Shown: one piece after another, positions 8,984-16,809 of the stretch
Numbering within the stretch: the stretch's first letter is position 1
Layout: each line of letters opens with the position of its first letter
Assembly: GCF_010723735.1 (NCBI RefSeq)
Contig: NZ_BLLB01000002.1
Location: 2,604,001 to 2,668,000 of the forward strand
Source of the DNA: Mycolicibacterium hippocampi
Lineage (GTDB): Bacteria; Actinomycetota; Actinomycetes; Mycobacteriales; Mycobacteriaceae
Direction: 5' to 3'
Length of the DNA stretch: 64,000 nucleotides
The notes under the pieces: model-generated
What the model saw: only the letters and a program-made list of their open reading frames with translations
What the model was told of the DNA's origin: nothing
Databases searched by the model: none
Position numbers and translations under genes: made by a program

Positions 8984-8999
8984 AAGGACTTTCGTCCCA
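8984..8999. promoter_or_regulatory. DosR (DevR)-like box upstream of the stress-protein gene
   Basis: AAGGACTTTCGTCCCA matches the core GGGACTWWAGTCCC of the dormancy-regulator box at 12 of 14 positions. It lies 99 bases before the ATG of the universal stress protein. In M. tuberculosis and M. smegmatis, stress-protein genes are standard members of the DosR regulon, so the position supports the match. A hypoxia response is inferred. Confidence 0.65.
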
Positions 9000-9098
9000 C
9001 CGTAGCGTGGACCCTCGCCCCCTATACCGCGATGCGGTCCGGCGATAGCGTCGAGGTATCGGCGGCATCGTCCGCTACACATGTGAGGAGACACACCG

Positions 9099-9986
9099 AT
9101 GTCCACCCAACCAGCACCTCTCGGCATCGTTGTCGGCGTCGACGGCTCGGCAGGTTCCCGAGTGGCCGTCGACTGGGCCGCGCGCGACGCGGCATTGCGG
9201 TGCGTCCCGCTCACGCTGGTGCACGTGCTGCCCGGGGCCGCGGTTCAAGCATGGATCCAGGTCCCCCTGCCACCGGCGTTCGTTGAGGACGAACAGAAGG
9301 CGGCGCGGGAGATCCTCGCCGACGCGGTGGCAGTCGTCGAGGCCGCCACCGAAGGCGGGCAGCCGGTCCGTGTCGACCAGAAGATCGTCACCGGCCAGGC
9401 CATCCCGGCGCTGGCGGACCTCACCAAGGACGCCGACATGATCGTCGTCGGTAGTCGCGGGCTGGGGAAGTGGGAGCGACGGCTGCTCGGGTCGGTCAGC
9501 ACCGGGTTGGTGCAGCACGCGCACTGCCCGGTGGCGGTGATCCACGACGAAGACCCGTTGATACCGCATCCTGACAGGGCGCCGGTGGTCGTCGGCATCG
9601 ACGGCTCTCCGGCCTCCGAGCACGCCACCGAGATCGCGTTCGACGAGGCATCGCGCCGCCGTGTCGACCTGGTCGCCGTGCACACCTGGAGCGACGCCGG
9701 CTACGAACTGCCCGGCGTCGGATGGAGCGAGATCCAGCCCGAGGAGGAGATGGTGCTGGCCGAGCGGCTGGCCGGCTGGCAGGAGCGCTATCCCGATGTC
9801 ACGGTGCGCCGGGTGGTACACCGCGACCGGCCGGGTCACCGGCTCTTGGAGGAAGCAGGCCAGGCGCAGTTGCTGGTCGTGGGCAGCCACGGCCGGGGCG
9901 GATTCGCCGGAATGCTGCTCGGTTCGGTCGGTTCCCAGGTGGTGCAATCGGCGCGGATGCCGGTGATCGTGGCGAGACGGAAATGA
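9099..9986 (+). CDS. Universal stress protein, two tandem USP domains
   Basis: Soluble ATP-binding protein of 295 residues. Domain 1 (about 8-145) has GVDGSAGSRVAVDWA and the ATP motif GSRGLGKWERRLLGS. Domain 2 (about 160-293) has GIDGSPASEHA and GSHGRGGFAGMLLGS. Both keep the G-2x-G-9x-G(S/T) nucleotide signature. Such tandem proteins are induced by hypoxia and stationary phase in mycobacteria. ATG 9099 is preceded by GAGGAG. The stop overlaps the next gene as ATGA, so the two are co-translated. A DosR-like box is 99 bases upstream. Confidence 0.93.
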   Translation: MSTQPAPLGIVVGVDGSAGSRVAVDWAARDAALRCVPLTLVHVLPGAAVQAWIQVPLPPAFVEDEQKAAREILADAVAVVEAATEGGQPVRVDQKIVTGQAIPALADLTKDADMIVVGSRGLGKWERRLLGSVSTGLVQHAHCPVAVIHDEDPLIPHPDRAPVVVGIDGSPASEHATEIAFDEASRRRVDLVAVHTWSDAGYELPGVGWSEIQPEEEMVLAERLAGWQERYPDVTVRRVVHRDRPGHRLLEEAGQAQLLVVGSHGRGGFAGMLLGSVGSQVVQSARMPVIVARRK

Positions 9987-10627
9987 CTGCGAGGGGTCGC
10001 CTGGCCACGGCGATGGCGTTGGTGGGCCTGGCCATCGGCTATCAGACCCGCGTCCGGCCCTGGATGTACTTCTGGGGCGCATCGCGGGAGGAGATGGCCC
10101 AGGGGCTTCCCGGTGACGAGCTGGTCGACACCGACGGACCCCGCACCACCCGTGCGGTCACCGTCGACGCCGGCCCGGAGGCGATCTGGCCGTGGCTGGC
10201 GCAGATCGGCGAGAACCGTGGCGGGTTCTACAGCTACAGCTTTCTCGAACGTGCGGTGGGCGCAGACATCCACAACGCCAATGTCATCCATCCGGAATGG
10301 CAGGACGTTCAGGTCGGTGACACCGTATGGCTGGCTCGCCGCGGCGGCGACAGGGGGAGACAGGTGGTCGCCGCCGCGGTGCCGAAATCCCATCTGGTGC
10401 TGATGTCGCCCGAGGACTACGAACGGCTACAACGCGGCGAAAAAGCGTCGGGCAGTTGGTCTTTCCATCTTCTTCCGGAAGGCCGGCGGACCCGGTTGCT
10501 GGCCCGCGGCAACGGTGGCTTCGGAGGCAACCCGATCTACGACATCGCGCACTTCGTGATGGAGCGCAAGATGCTGCTCGGCATCCGCCGCCGCGCCGAG
10601 CAGCAGGCGTGGGGCGAGGCGAGCTAG
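9983..10627 (+). CDS. SRPBCC-fold protein with N-terminal hydrophobic segment
   Basis: Unknown function; 214 residues. A hydrophobic stretch at about 6-20 (ATAMALVGLAIGYQ) could be a membrane anchor. From about residue 45 the sequence has the features of the START/polyketide-cyclase (SRPBCC) fold, a ligand-binding cup: VTVDAGPEAIWPWLAQIGE, then a loop around YSYSFLERAVG, and a helical C-terminus. ATG 9983 overlaps the stress-protein stop, suggesting shared hypoxia control. An IS481-type element begins exactly at this gene's stop codon, so the last residues may have been altered by the insertion. Confidence 0.75.
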   Translation: MTARGRLATAMALVGLAIGYQTRVRPWMYFWGASREEMAQGLPGDELVDTDGPRTTRAVTVDAGPEAIWPWLAQIGENRGGFYSYSFLERAVGADIHNANVIHPEWQDVQVGDTVWLARRGGDRGRQVVAAAVPKSHLVLMSPEDYERLQRGEKASGSWSFHLLPEGRRTRLLARGNGGFGGNPIYDIAHFVMERKMLLGIRRRAEQQAWGEAS

Positions 10628-11625
10628 CTGTATGAGGCCATGACGTTGGTGACGCCGGTGGCGAGTCGTGATGCTGGTGGCTGACCTGCGGCGGCAGAGT
10701 GTGGTCGATGGTAGTTGAAGTGGATGTTCCAGACCTTGAGTGCGTCGGCTCGTTGGGTTTCTGAGGTCCAGATTCGGGCATAGAGGAACTCTTCGGCCAG
10801 GATCCGGTTGTAGCGCTCGACCTTGCCGTTGTGGCGTGGGGTGTAGGGCGTGATGAATTGATGCCGGGCGCCGTGCAGGACGTGGTCGAAGTCCTTGGCT
10901 CGGTAGCAGGAGCCGTTGTCGGTGACGATCCGCTGGATGTGGTTGATGCCGTGAGCGGCGAACCATACGCGGGCTCGGTGTACGAATCCGATTGCCGTGA
11001 CTGCTCGTTCGTCGTCGAGTGCTTCGGTGTAGGCCAGCCTGGAGTAGCCGTCGACCGCGGAGTGCAGATAGACATACCCGGCCCGGGTGCCGGCTTTGGT
11101 GGCCGAGGCGACCGCCTTAGCCTGGGCGCTGCCCTTGCCGTGCACACGCCAGCCGCCACCGTCGGGGATGCGGCCGACTTTCTTCACGTCGACGTGGACC
11201 ATGTGACCCGGCCGGCGCGCCACGATGGGTCGCGGCACTCGATTCAGGTCACCATTGGGGTCGATGAACCGGCGCCGGTTCAAGCCCAAGCCCACCAGAT
11301 GTCTGCTCACGGTCCGCCGACTGACCAGCACGCCCTGGCGGCCCAGCTCGAAGGCGATCCGCGACGCCGACCACTTCCGGGTGCGCCGTAGCGCCTCGAT
11401 CTCGACGACAAGCTCCGCGGCGGTCGCGGTGGGCTGGTGGTGTGGAGCACAGGAACGGTCGAGCAGGCCGATCTCCCCGAACTGGCGGAACCGGTTGACC
11501 CACTTACTGGCACAGGCCCGCGAGATTCCCATCTCAGCGGCCACATGGGCGATCGGACGATCAGCACACCGAGCGACGAGTCGGCGCCGGCCTTCAACAG
11601 ACAACGGGGCATTACCGTGGGTCAT
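10624..11625 (-). CDS. IS481-family transposase
   Basis: DDE-type transposase of 333 residues. An N-terminal helix-turn-helix (about 10-60, VAAEMGISRACASKWVNRF) is followed by an integrase core. The catalytic triad reads D146 (HMVHVDVKK), D236 (IVTDNGSCY) and E270 (HNGKVERYNR). ATG 11625 follows an upstream leader inside the element; an in-frame extension to 11709 is not convincing. The stop codon TAG is formed at the very edge of the element and overlaps the stop of the convergent SRPBCC gene, so the element appears intact and potentially active. Confidence 0.93.
   Translation of the reverse strand: MTHGNAPLSVEGRRRLVARCADRPIAHVAAEMGISRACASKWVNRFRQFGEIGLLDRSCAPHHQPTATAAELVVEIEALRRTRKWSASRIAFELGRQGVLVSRRTVSRHLVGLGLNRRRFIDPNGDLNRVPRPIVARRPGHMVHVDVKKVGRIPDGGGWRVHGKGSAQAKAVASATKAGTRAGYVYLHSAVDGYSRLAYTEALDDERAVTAIGFVHRARVWFAAHGINHIQRIVTDNGSCYRAKDFDHVLHGARHQFITPYTPRHNGKVERYNRILAEEFLYARIWTSETQRADALKVWNIHFNYHRPHSAAAGQPPASRLATGVTNVMASYS
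10626..10657 (+). repeat. IS481 terminal inverted repeat, left
   Basis: Begins AGCTGTATGAGG and contains CATGACGTTGGTGACGCCG. It matches the reverse complement of 11717-11748 at 25 of 32 positions. Confidence 0.85.
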
Positions 11626-11716
11626 GGACGGGTTCCTTCGGTTCTCAGGACGAGGGGTTTGGCGATTTCTCATCCTGCCGCCGAAGAACCCGTCCCCTAG
11701 ACACCTCAACCCGTGT

Positions 11717-11748
11717 CGGCGTCTACAACGTCATGACCCGCAACAGCT
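11717..11748 (-). repeat. IS481 terminal inverted repeat, right
   Basis: Read on the minus strand it begins AGCTGTTGCGGG and contains CATGACGTTGTAGACGCCG, mirroring the left end. It lies upstream of the transposase start. Confidence 0.85.
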
Positions 11749-12056
11749 GATATGTAGGCATCGTTTGTCAATAGGCAGGTGAAAGCCGCCCCGGTTTTGA
11801 TGCCGGGGCGGCTTTCGTTTGATCGGGGTCAGTCGGTGTCGCGGCGGTCGTTGATCAACGACGGTGGGTGTCAGACTGATATACGCGGGTTGGATACCGC
11901 AAGACGATGGTTCGGCGCGAACGGTGGCTGCTCTCTAGGGACGGGCGTCACATCAACATTCATCGAATGCTGTTGTTGCTCATAGCTGTAACGCAGATCC
12001 AGTTCGCCTACCTCGCCGTCGACCGACCGACTCCAATCAAGTTTGGACGGCCACGC
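11749..12056. other. Gap between two insertion sequences
   Basis: About 300 bases between the IS481 end and the IS110 transposase stop. The left part holds a strong hairpin (11781-11816). The rest has no convincing gene. The minus strand is open for some 55 codons between about 11880 and 12055 (fragments DGEVGELDLRYSYEQQQHS and PREQPPFAPNHRLAVSN), which looks like a remnant of a lost gene, but I cannot name it. Confidence 0.4.
11781..11820. terminator. Strong hairpin terminator
   Basis: A perfect 14-bp stem, GAAAGCCGCCCCGG (11781-11794) with CCGGGGCGGCTTTC (11803-11816), an 8-base loop TTTTGATG and then GTTT. It probably ended the stress-protein/SRPBCC transcript before the IS481 element entered between them, or insulates the IS elements. 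Confidence 0.75.
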
Positions 12057-13139
12057 TTAGGCCAGCGTGGCCAGCGACCAGCACCAACCGGCCAGTTGAC
12101 GGGCGACCGCGACGTTGGCCACGACGTGAGGCTTCTTGCGTTCGTTGAATCGGCACCATTGTTGGTGCAGGCGTCGGTTGCCGGCATGGCCGCGGTCCTT
12201 GAGCGCGGGGTCGACCTTGGCCCAGCGGGCTCGCATCGCAGGACCGGGATTGCGGTACGCCGCCCGGTGGTGCCAGGCCGATTCGATCAACAACCGCCGG
12301 ACATGGGCATTGCCGGCCTTGGTGATCGAACCCTGCACCCGAGAGGCCCCCGAGGAGTATTCGGTGGGCACCAATCCGACGTAGGCGCCGATCGAGGCAC
12401 CGGTGAACCGGGTCCAATCACCGATCTCCACCGACAACGCCAGCCCGGTTAATGCGGAGATCCCACGCAAACACCCCAGCCGATCAACCGGATCAGACCA
12501 TCGCGATGAGGCCGCGACCGCAACGATCTGCTCGTCGAGACGATCCCTCGCCGCAGTCGCCGACAGGACCGCGTCAAAGTGATGGTCGAAGGCCGCCCTG
12601 GTATGGGGGTCATCGAATCGTTGCCGCCGCAGCCAGGTTTCGTGGACCCCGGTCCAGGCGTTCCCGCCCGAGTACACCCGGCCCTGGCGCAACAGCAGCT
12701 TGGACAGCCGGTGCCGCACCCGCATCAGATCGGCGCGGGCGTCCTCGCGGGCCCGCACCAGATCGCGCACCGCCTCCACCTCAGCCTCGGGAACCGTGAC
12801 CGCGGTTATTTCGCCCAACCGCAGAAGCCGGGTCAGGTGCGCGGCATCGCGGGCATCGGTCTTGATCCGATCCCCAGCCGGGCGGATCAACTTCGACGGT
12901 GCCGCGACCACGCAGTCGATCTGGGCATCAGTCAATGCCCGGGCCAGCCCGAACCCCGTCGGCCCGGCCTCGTAGGCCACCCGCAAGGGACCTCGCAGTC
13001 TGTGCAACCAGTCCAGGATCTCGCCGTGATCGGGACACAATCGCGCCCGCTCGACCCGACCCGTCTCTTCATCAAATGCATGCGCAACCACCGAAAGCGC
13101 ATGCACGTCCAACCCGACACTCGTACCGTTGAAACTCAC
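12057..13139 (-). CDS. IS110-family transposase
   Basis: DEDD-type transposase/recombinase of 360 residues. The N-terminal RuvC-like acidic residues are D11 (VGLDVHALS), E57 (VAYEAGPTGFGLARAL), D95 and D98 (KTDARDAAHL). The C-terminal transposase-20 domain has YSSGASRVQGSITKAGNAHVR with its conserved serine. The GTG at 13139 has AGGAGG six bases upstream and is preferred to a TTG at 13160. IS110 elements have short or no inverted repeats, so the element's ends cannot be set; they probably lie between about 11750-12050 and 13150-13250. Confidence 0.92.
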   Translation of the reverse strand: MSFNGTSVGLDVHALSVVAHAFDEETGRVERARLCPDHGEILDWLHRLRGPLRVAYEAGPTGFGLARALTDAQIDCVVAAPSKLIRPAGDRIKTDARDAAHLTRLLRLGEITAVTVPEAEVEAVRDLVRAREDARADLMRVRHRLSKLLLRQGRVYSGGNAWTGVHETWLRRQRFDDPHTRAAFDHHFDAVLSATAARDRLDEQIVAVAASSRWSDPVDRLGCLRGISALTGLALSVEIGDWTRFTGASIGAYVGLVPTEYSSGASRVQGSITKAGNAHVRRLLIESAWHHRAAYRNPGPAMRARWAKVDPALKDRGHAGNRRLHQQWCRFNERKKPHVVANVAVARQLAGWCWSLATLA

Positions 13140-13140
13140 C

Positions 13141-13255
13141 GGAGGCCTCCTGATCTGCAACTGTGGCTCTACCAGTGCGAGTGTTCACTCGTCACCGGCA
13201 ACCCACGTCCGATTGCAGCCCGAGGCCTTCGGCCTCGAGTCAGCCCTCATACCGT
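13141..13255. repeat. Short palindromes flanking the IS110 transposase
   Basis: Contains GGAGGCCTCC (13141-13150, overlapping the transposase ribosome-binding site) and CGAGGCCTTCGGCCTCG near 13222-13238, a 7-bp stem with a 3-base loop. The second may be a terminator for the leftward acyl-CoA dehydrogenase operon's neighbour or part of the IS end. Confidence 0.45.
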
Positions 13256-14389
13256 CTAGCCGGCGGTGAGTTGCGCGTAGCGGGTGAGGTGGTGGTCGGT
13301 CGAGCCGAACTCGAACTGGATCGCCGTCAGCCGCTTGAAATAGTGTCCGATGGCCAGCTCCTCGGTCATCCCCATGCCGCCGTGCAACTGAACTGCCTGC
13401 TGCCCGACGAACTGTGCGGCGCGGCCGACGGTTGCCTTCGCCGCCGAAACGGCGCGCGCCCGTGAGGCGTCGTCTGCCTCCAGGTTGATGATGGCCAGAT
13501 ACACCGCCGCGGCAGCCTGTTCGACCTCCATGTACATGTCCACCATGCGGTGCTGGAGTACCTGGAAGCTGCCGATGGGCTGGCCGAACTGCTGGCGCTG
13601 CTTGCAGTACTCGACCGTGTCGCCCAGCACCTTGCGCATACACCCGACCGCTTCTGCGCAGATCGCGGCGGCGCCCTCGTCGCGGGCCTGCGACAGCGAC
13701 GGCCACGCGCCGCCCTCAGCACCGAGCAGCGCGTCGGCGGGGAGTCGGAGACCGTCCAGCAGGATGTCGGACGCGCGACGGTCGTCGATGGTGCGGTAGT
13801 GGTGCAGTTCGATGCCCGGTGCGGCGCCGGCCAGGTCCACCGCGAACAGTGAGATGCCGTCGCGGTCGGACCGCTGCCCGGACGTTCGGGCGGTCACCAG
13901 CACATGGGCGGCCAGGGGGGTGCCGGCCGAGACGATCTTCGTTCCGCGCAGCACCCACTGGTCGCCGTCGCGCTCTGCGACCGTCGACACGTCCTGCCAG
14001 TGCTCACCTGACGTGGGCTCGGTGGCGGCCAGGGTGACGATCGCGTCGCCGGCAACGACTCTGTCCAGCAGGGCGGTGGCGCCGGCGCGGCGCAGCAATC
14101 CTGCTGCCACGACCGCGGTGTCGACAAAGGGTTCGATCACCAGGGCGTGCCCGAGCGCTTCAGAGATCAGCATCATCTCGACCGGACCGCCGCCGATGCC
14201 GCCGTGCTCCTCGGGCAGCGTCGCGCCCAGGATCCCGAGCTCATCGGCGAATGCCCGCCAGATGTCGGGCTGGAAGCCCTTGCCCGTCTTCGCTGTCGAC
14301 CTGCTCTTCTCGAGGTCGTAGCGGGTCGCGAGGAACCTGCTGAGGCCGTCGCGCAGCAGTTCCTGTTCGTCGTTGAGTTTGAAGTCCAT
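13256..14389 (-). CDS. Acyl-CoA dehydrogenase, probable partner subunit
   Basis: FadE-type flavoprotein of 377 residues. The N-terminal helical domain starts DFKLNDEQELLRDGLSRF; the middle domain has AATEPTSGEHW; the C-terminal domain has CKQRQQFGQPIGSFQVLQHR and QLHGGMGMTEE. The usual C-terminal EGT glutamate signature is replaced by FGSTDHH. It follows the next FadE gene with stop and start touching (TAAATG), so the pair is co-translated. Mycobacterial FadE genes in such pairs often form mixed tetramers in which only one partner carries the catalytic base; that is inferred here. An IS110 element sits just downstream. Confidence 0.85.
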   Translation of the reverse strand: MDFKLNDEQELLRDGLSRFLATRYDLEKSRSTAKTGKGFQPDIWRAFADELGILGATLPEEHGGIGGGPVEMMLISEALGHALVIEPFVDTAVVAAGLLRRAGATALLDRVVAGDAIVTLAATEPTSGEHWQDVSTVAERDGDQWVLRGTKIVSAGTPLAAHVLVTARTSGQRSDRDGISLFAVDLAGAAPGIELHHYRTIDDRRASDILLDGLRLPADALLGAEGGAWPSLSQARDEGAAAICAEAVGCMRKVLGDTVEYCKQRQQFGQPIGSFQVLQHRMVDMYMEVEQAAAAVYLAIINLEADDASRARAVSAAKATVGRAAQFVGQQAVQLHGGMGMTEELAIGHYFKRLTAIQFEFGSTDHHLTRYAQLTAG

Positions 14390-15622
14390 TTACAGCCCCA
14401 ATGCCGCTTTGGCCAGAATGTTGCGCTGAATCTCGTTGCTACCGGCGTAGATCGATCCCGCCCGGTCGTTGAAGTAGCGAAGCGGCGCCACCGCTTGCCA
14501 CGCGTCCCCGCTGACGTAATCTCCTGCGGGCGGCTCGAACTCGGCGATGGGGCCACCGGGGCACGTGGCGTGTGGCTGATAGACCCGTCCGCGTGGCCCG
14601 GCTGCCTCCATCGCAAGCGCGGTGATCGACTGGCTGAGCTCAGTGCTGAGCACCTTGAGCATCGAGGACTTCGCGCCCGGGTTGCCACCCTCGGCGACCA
14701 CGGCCAGTACCTGGTACTCCAGGATCTCGAGCACCTCGGTCCGGATCCGCACATCGGCGAGCTTGCGGGCGAAGGCGGCGTCGTCGAGCAGGCGACCACC
14801 GCCCGGCCCCGGCTGCTCGGCAGCCACGGTGGCGATCTCCTCGGCCATCACCTGGAGGGCGGGCGCCGCGGCACCACCGCCGCGCTCGAACTCCAGCAGG
14901 TACTTGGCGACCGTCCACCCGTCGTCGATCTGCCCGATGACGTTGGCCTTGGGCACCCTGACCTCGTCGAAGAACACCTGGTTCTGCACTTCTTCGCCCG
15001 ACGTCATCACCAACGGGCGGATCTCGATCCCGGGCGAGGACATGTCGATCAGGACGAAGGTGATACCGCGTTGCTTCTTGTCGGAGCGGGTGGTGCGCAC
15101 CAGGGCGAACATCCAGTTGGCTTCCCGGGCGTGCGTGGTCCAGATCTTGCTTCCGGTGCAGACCAATTGGTCGCCGTCGTCGCGCGCGGTCATCGACAGG
15201 GCCGCCAGATCCGATCCCGCCTCCGGTTCCGAGTAGCCCTGGCAGAAGAACACCTCGCCGGTCAGGATGCGCGGAAGGAAATAGTCCTTCTGCTCGTCGG
15301 TGCCGAACTTGATGATCGCGTGGGCGACCATCCGGATGCCCATCGGTGACAACGACGGTGCGCCCGCCAACGTCGATTCCCGGCTGAAGATGTAGTGCTG
15401 CGTCAGGCTCCAGTCGCACCCGCCGTGCGCGACCGGCCATGCCGGTGCGGCCCAGCCGTGCTCGTGCAGGATCAGCTGCCACTGCATGCTGGCGTCGTGG
15501 TCGGCGTAGACGCTGGTCATCAGACGCCCGGCGCGACGCAACTCAGGTGTCAGCTTGTCATCGAGGAACGCGCGCACCTCATCGCGAAACGCGAGGTCGG
15601 TGGGCGACCACTGCAGGTCCAT
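14390..15622 (-). CDS. Acyl-CoA dehydrogenase, probable catalytic subunit
   Basis: FadE-type enzyme of 410 residues introducing a trans-2 double bond into an acyl-CoA. It shows WPVAHGGCDW in the first domain, YSEPEAGSDLA and KIWTTHA in the beta domain, and YAGSNEIQRNILAKAALGL at the C-terminus. A glutamate in LLEFERGGGAA is a plausible catalytic base, as in the FadE members that lack the C-terminal EGT glutamate. ATG 15622 is preceded by AAGGGA. A palindrome, ACCTAGTTAGTTAGGT, lies about 40 bases upstream, a likely operator for this two-gene operon. Confidence 0.88.
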   Translation of the reverse strand: MDLQWSPTDLAFRDEVRAFLDDKLTPELRRAGRLMTSVYADHDASMQWQLILHEHGWAAPAWPVAHGGCDWSLTQHYIFSRESTLAGAPSLSPMGIRMVAHAIIKFGTDEQKDYFLPRILTGEVFFCQGYSEPEAGSDLAALSMTARDDGDQLVCTGSKIWTTHAREANWMFALVRTTRSDKKQRGITFVLIDMSSPGIEIRPLVMTSGEEVQNQVFFDEVRVPKANVIGQIDDGWTVAKYLLEFERGGGAAAPALQVMAEEIATVAAEQPGPGGGRLLDDAAFARKLADVRIRTEVLEILEYQVLAVVAEGGNPGAKSSMLKVLSTELSQSITALAMEAAGPRGRVYQPHATCPGGPIAEFEPPAGDYVSGDAWQAVAPLRYFNDRAGSIYAGSNEIQRNILAKAALGL

Positions 15623-16020
15623 CGGAGTTCCCTTCTGCTCACAACGTCAGAGAACACAGTAAACCTAGTTAGTTAGGTGGCGATAGGTCGGGGCGGGCTT
15701 ACGGATTCCTCCAGTCGTCCCCGTTGCCGGCCATGCACCGCCGACAATGAATGGGTGAACGCACTCGGCACGAACGTCGCATCGTCGGCCATTCACGGGC
15801 TCGGCATTTCGGCGCGGCGGAACGGGGCCGTGCGGGGTGGATGCTATTCGAGTGGTACGTTTCTTCTGTTGCCGCCAGCTGTGATGGCAAATCGTTTTCA
15901 ACCGCTAACGCGGTTCCGCCGATTGCGGATATGTCGGGTTTTATCCGCGATCGATAGGCAACAAGACCGCACCCGAAGCCGAATGACAAACCGGCCATGG
16001 CAAATTTAGGGCAAATAACC
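15623..16020. other. Divergent intergenic region
   Basis: About 400 bases between the leftward FadE pair and the rightward flavoprotein. Apart from the palindrome at 15664-15679 I see no convincing gene, RNA or terminator. Base composition drops toward AT just before the flavoprotein (CAAATTTAGGGCAAATAACC), fitting a promoter. Confidence 0.5.
15664..15679. promoter_or_regulatory. Candidate operator for the FadE pair
   Basis: ACCTAGTTAGTTAGGT is an inverted repeat (ACCTA/TAGGT with TA at the centre) 41 bases upstream of the FadE start at 15622. The size and form fit a TetR-type operator. It differs from the ACTGTAA palindromes seen further right. The regulator is not identified. Confidence 0.45.
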
Positions 16021-16809
16021 GTGACGTGGGATATGCAATGGGACGACGAAGTCGACGTCTTGTGTACCGATGCCGGTGTCGCGGGACTGGCCGGCGCCAT
16101 CTCCGCGGTGGACGCGGGGGCCGAGGTGCTCGTCGCGAACGTCCAGGCGCCGCCGGTGTCCACTGCTGCGGGCTCCTCCTCGGGATGGTTCACCGTCGAC
16201 AGTGGCGACAGCGAGACCATGGCGTACTTCGCCGAGTTGACCGGCGACCTCGATGCCGCGGCACTGTCGCTGCTCGACGACGGACTGCCTGTTCGCGCGG
16301 CCCCGCAACCCGCGGCACCGCCTGAACGAAAACTCCCCCCGTTCGTTGGTGCCCTGTTGCGGGACTGGACCGCCCGGTGCGTCACCTCTCCGTCGGGCTA
16401 CCTGTACACCCGGGTCACGGACTGGACCACCACACCGATGCTGTCGGCCGACGGCGATGCCGTCGGGGTCGCCGAGATCGGGTCGATGACCCCGGACCCC
16501 TTCGACGTCGTCGGCTCGGTGCTCGACTGGCTCGACACAGAAGCCCGCCTCCGCAACGTGGACGTCGAAACCGTGAGCCGATTGGACCGGTTGGTTTTCG
16601 AGGACGGTCAGGTGGTCGGAGCCGTGTTCGCGACCGCAGAGGGCCCTCTGGCCATTCGGGCCCGGCATGGGGTGCTGTTCTGCGGTGCCGGACCGCCTGC
16701 CGGCCGGGCTCAGGGGCTTCCCGCCGCCGGTGTGGTGCGGGTTGCGATGGTCAGCAAACCGGCGAGCCGGTTCGGCCGGGTCGAGCTGCTGACATCGGAC
16801 CCTGCCTAG
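16021..16809 (+). CDS. Degenerate FAD-binding protein (KstD/fumarate-reductase-like fold)
   Basis: 262 residues that read like the N-terminal part of an FAD-dependent oxidoreductase. The Rossmann segment VLCTDAGVAGLAGAISAVDAGAEVLVAN has the spacing of GxGxxG, but the first glycine is Asp (DAGVAG). GSSSGWF resembles the flavin-contact loop of ketosteroid dehydrogenases and fumarate reductases. A second dinucleotide-like end, HGVLFCGAGPPAG, closes the fold. Family members usually have about 500 residues, so the substrate domain is mostly missing. It may be a relic or a non-catalytic protein. GTG 16021 follows AGGGC; ATG 15997 and ATG 16033 are alternatives. It converges with the c-di-GMP gene and overlaps it by four bases. 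Confidence 0.6.
   Translation: MTWDMQWDDEVDVLCTDAGVAGLAGAISAVDAGAEVLVANVQAPPVSTAAGSSSGWFTVDSGDSETMAYFAELTGDLDAAALSLLDDGLPVRAAPQPAAPPERKLPPFVGALLRDWTARCVTSPSGYLYTRVTDWTTTPMLSADGDAVGVAEIGSMTPDPFDVVGSVLDWLDTEARLRNVDVETVSRLDRLVFEDGQVVGAVFATAEGPLAIRARHGVLFCGAGPPAGRAQGLPAAGVVRVAMVSKPASRFGRVELLTSDPA

Larger units (their letters stand above)
10626..11748 (-). mobile_element. IS481-family insertion sequence
   Basis: About 1.12 kb. The ends carry 32-bp imperfect inverted repeats (10626-10657 and 11717-11748) sharing AGCTGT, then CATGACGTTG and GACGCCG; 25 of 32 positions match. One IS481-type transposase gene fills the interior on the minus strand. The outermost boundary could equally be the TG/CA tips at 10629 and 11745. 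I saw no target duplication longer than two bases, which may mean flanking decay or rearrangement. Confidence 0.85.

Noticed and set aside
10615..11760. Target-site duplication of the IS481 element
   Set aside because: Flanks share at most two bases whichever tip (TGT or AGCTGT) is used, so no duplication can be claimed.
12057..13139. Exact ends of the IS110 element
   Set aside because: This family often lacks clear inverted repeats, and I found no sequence identity at both sides that would fix the borders.
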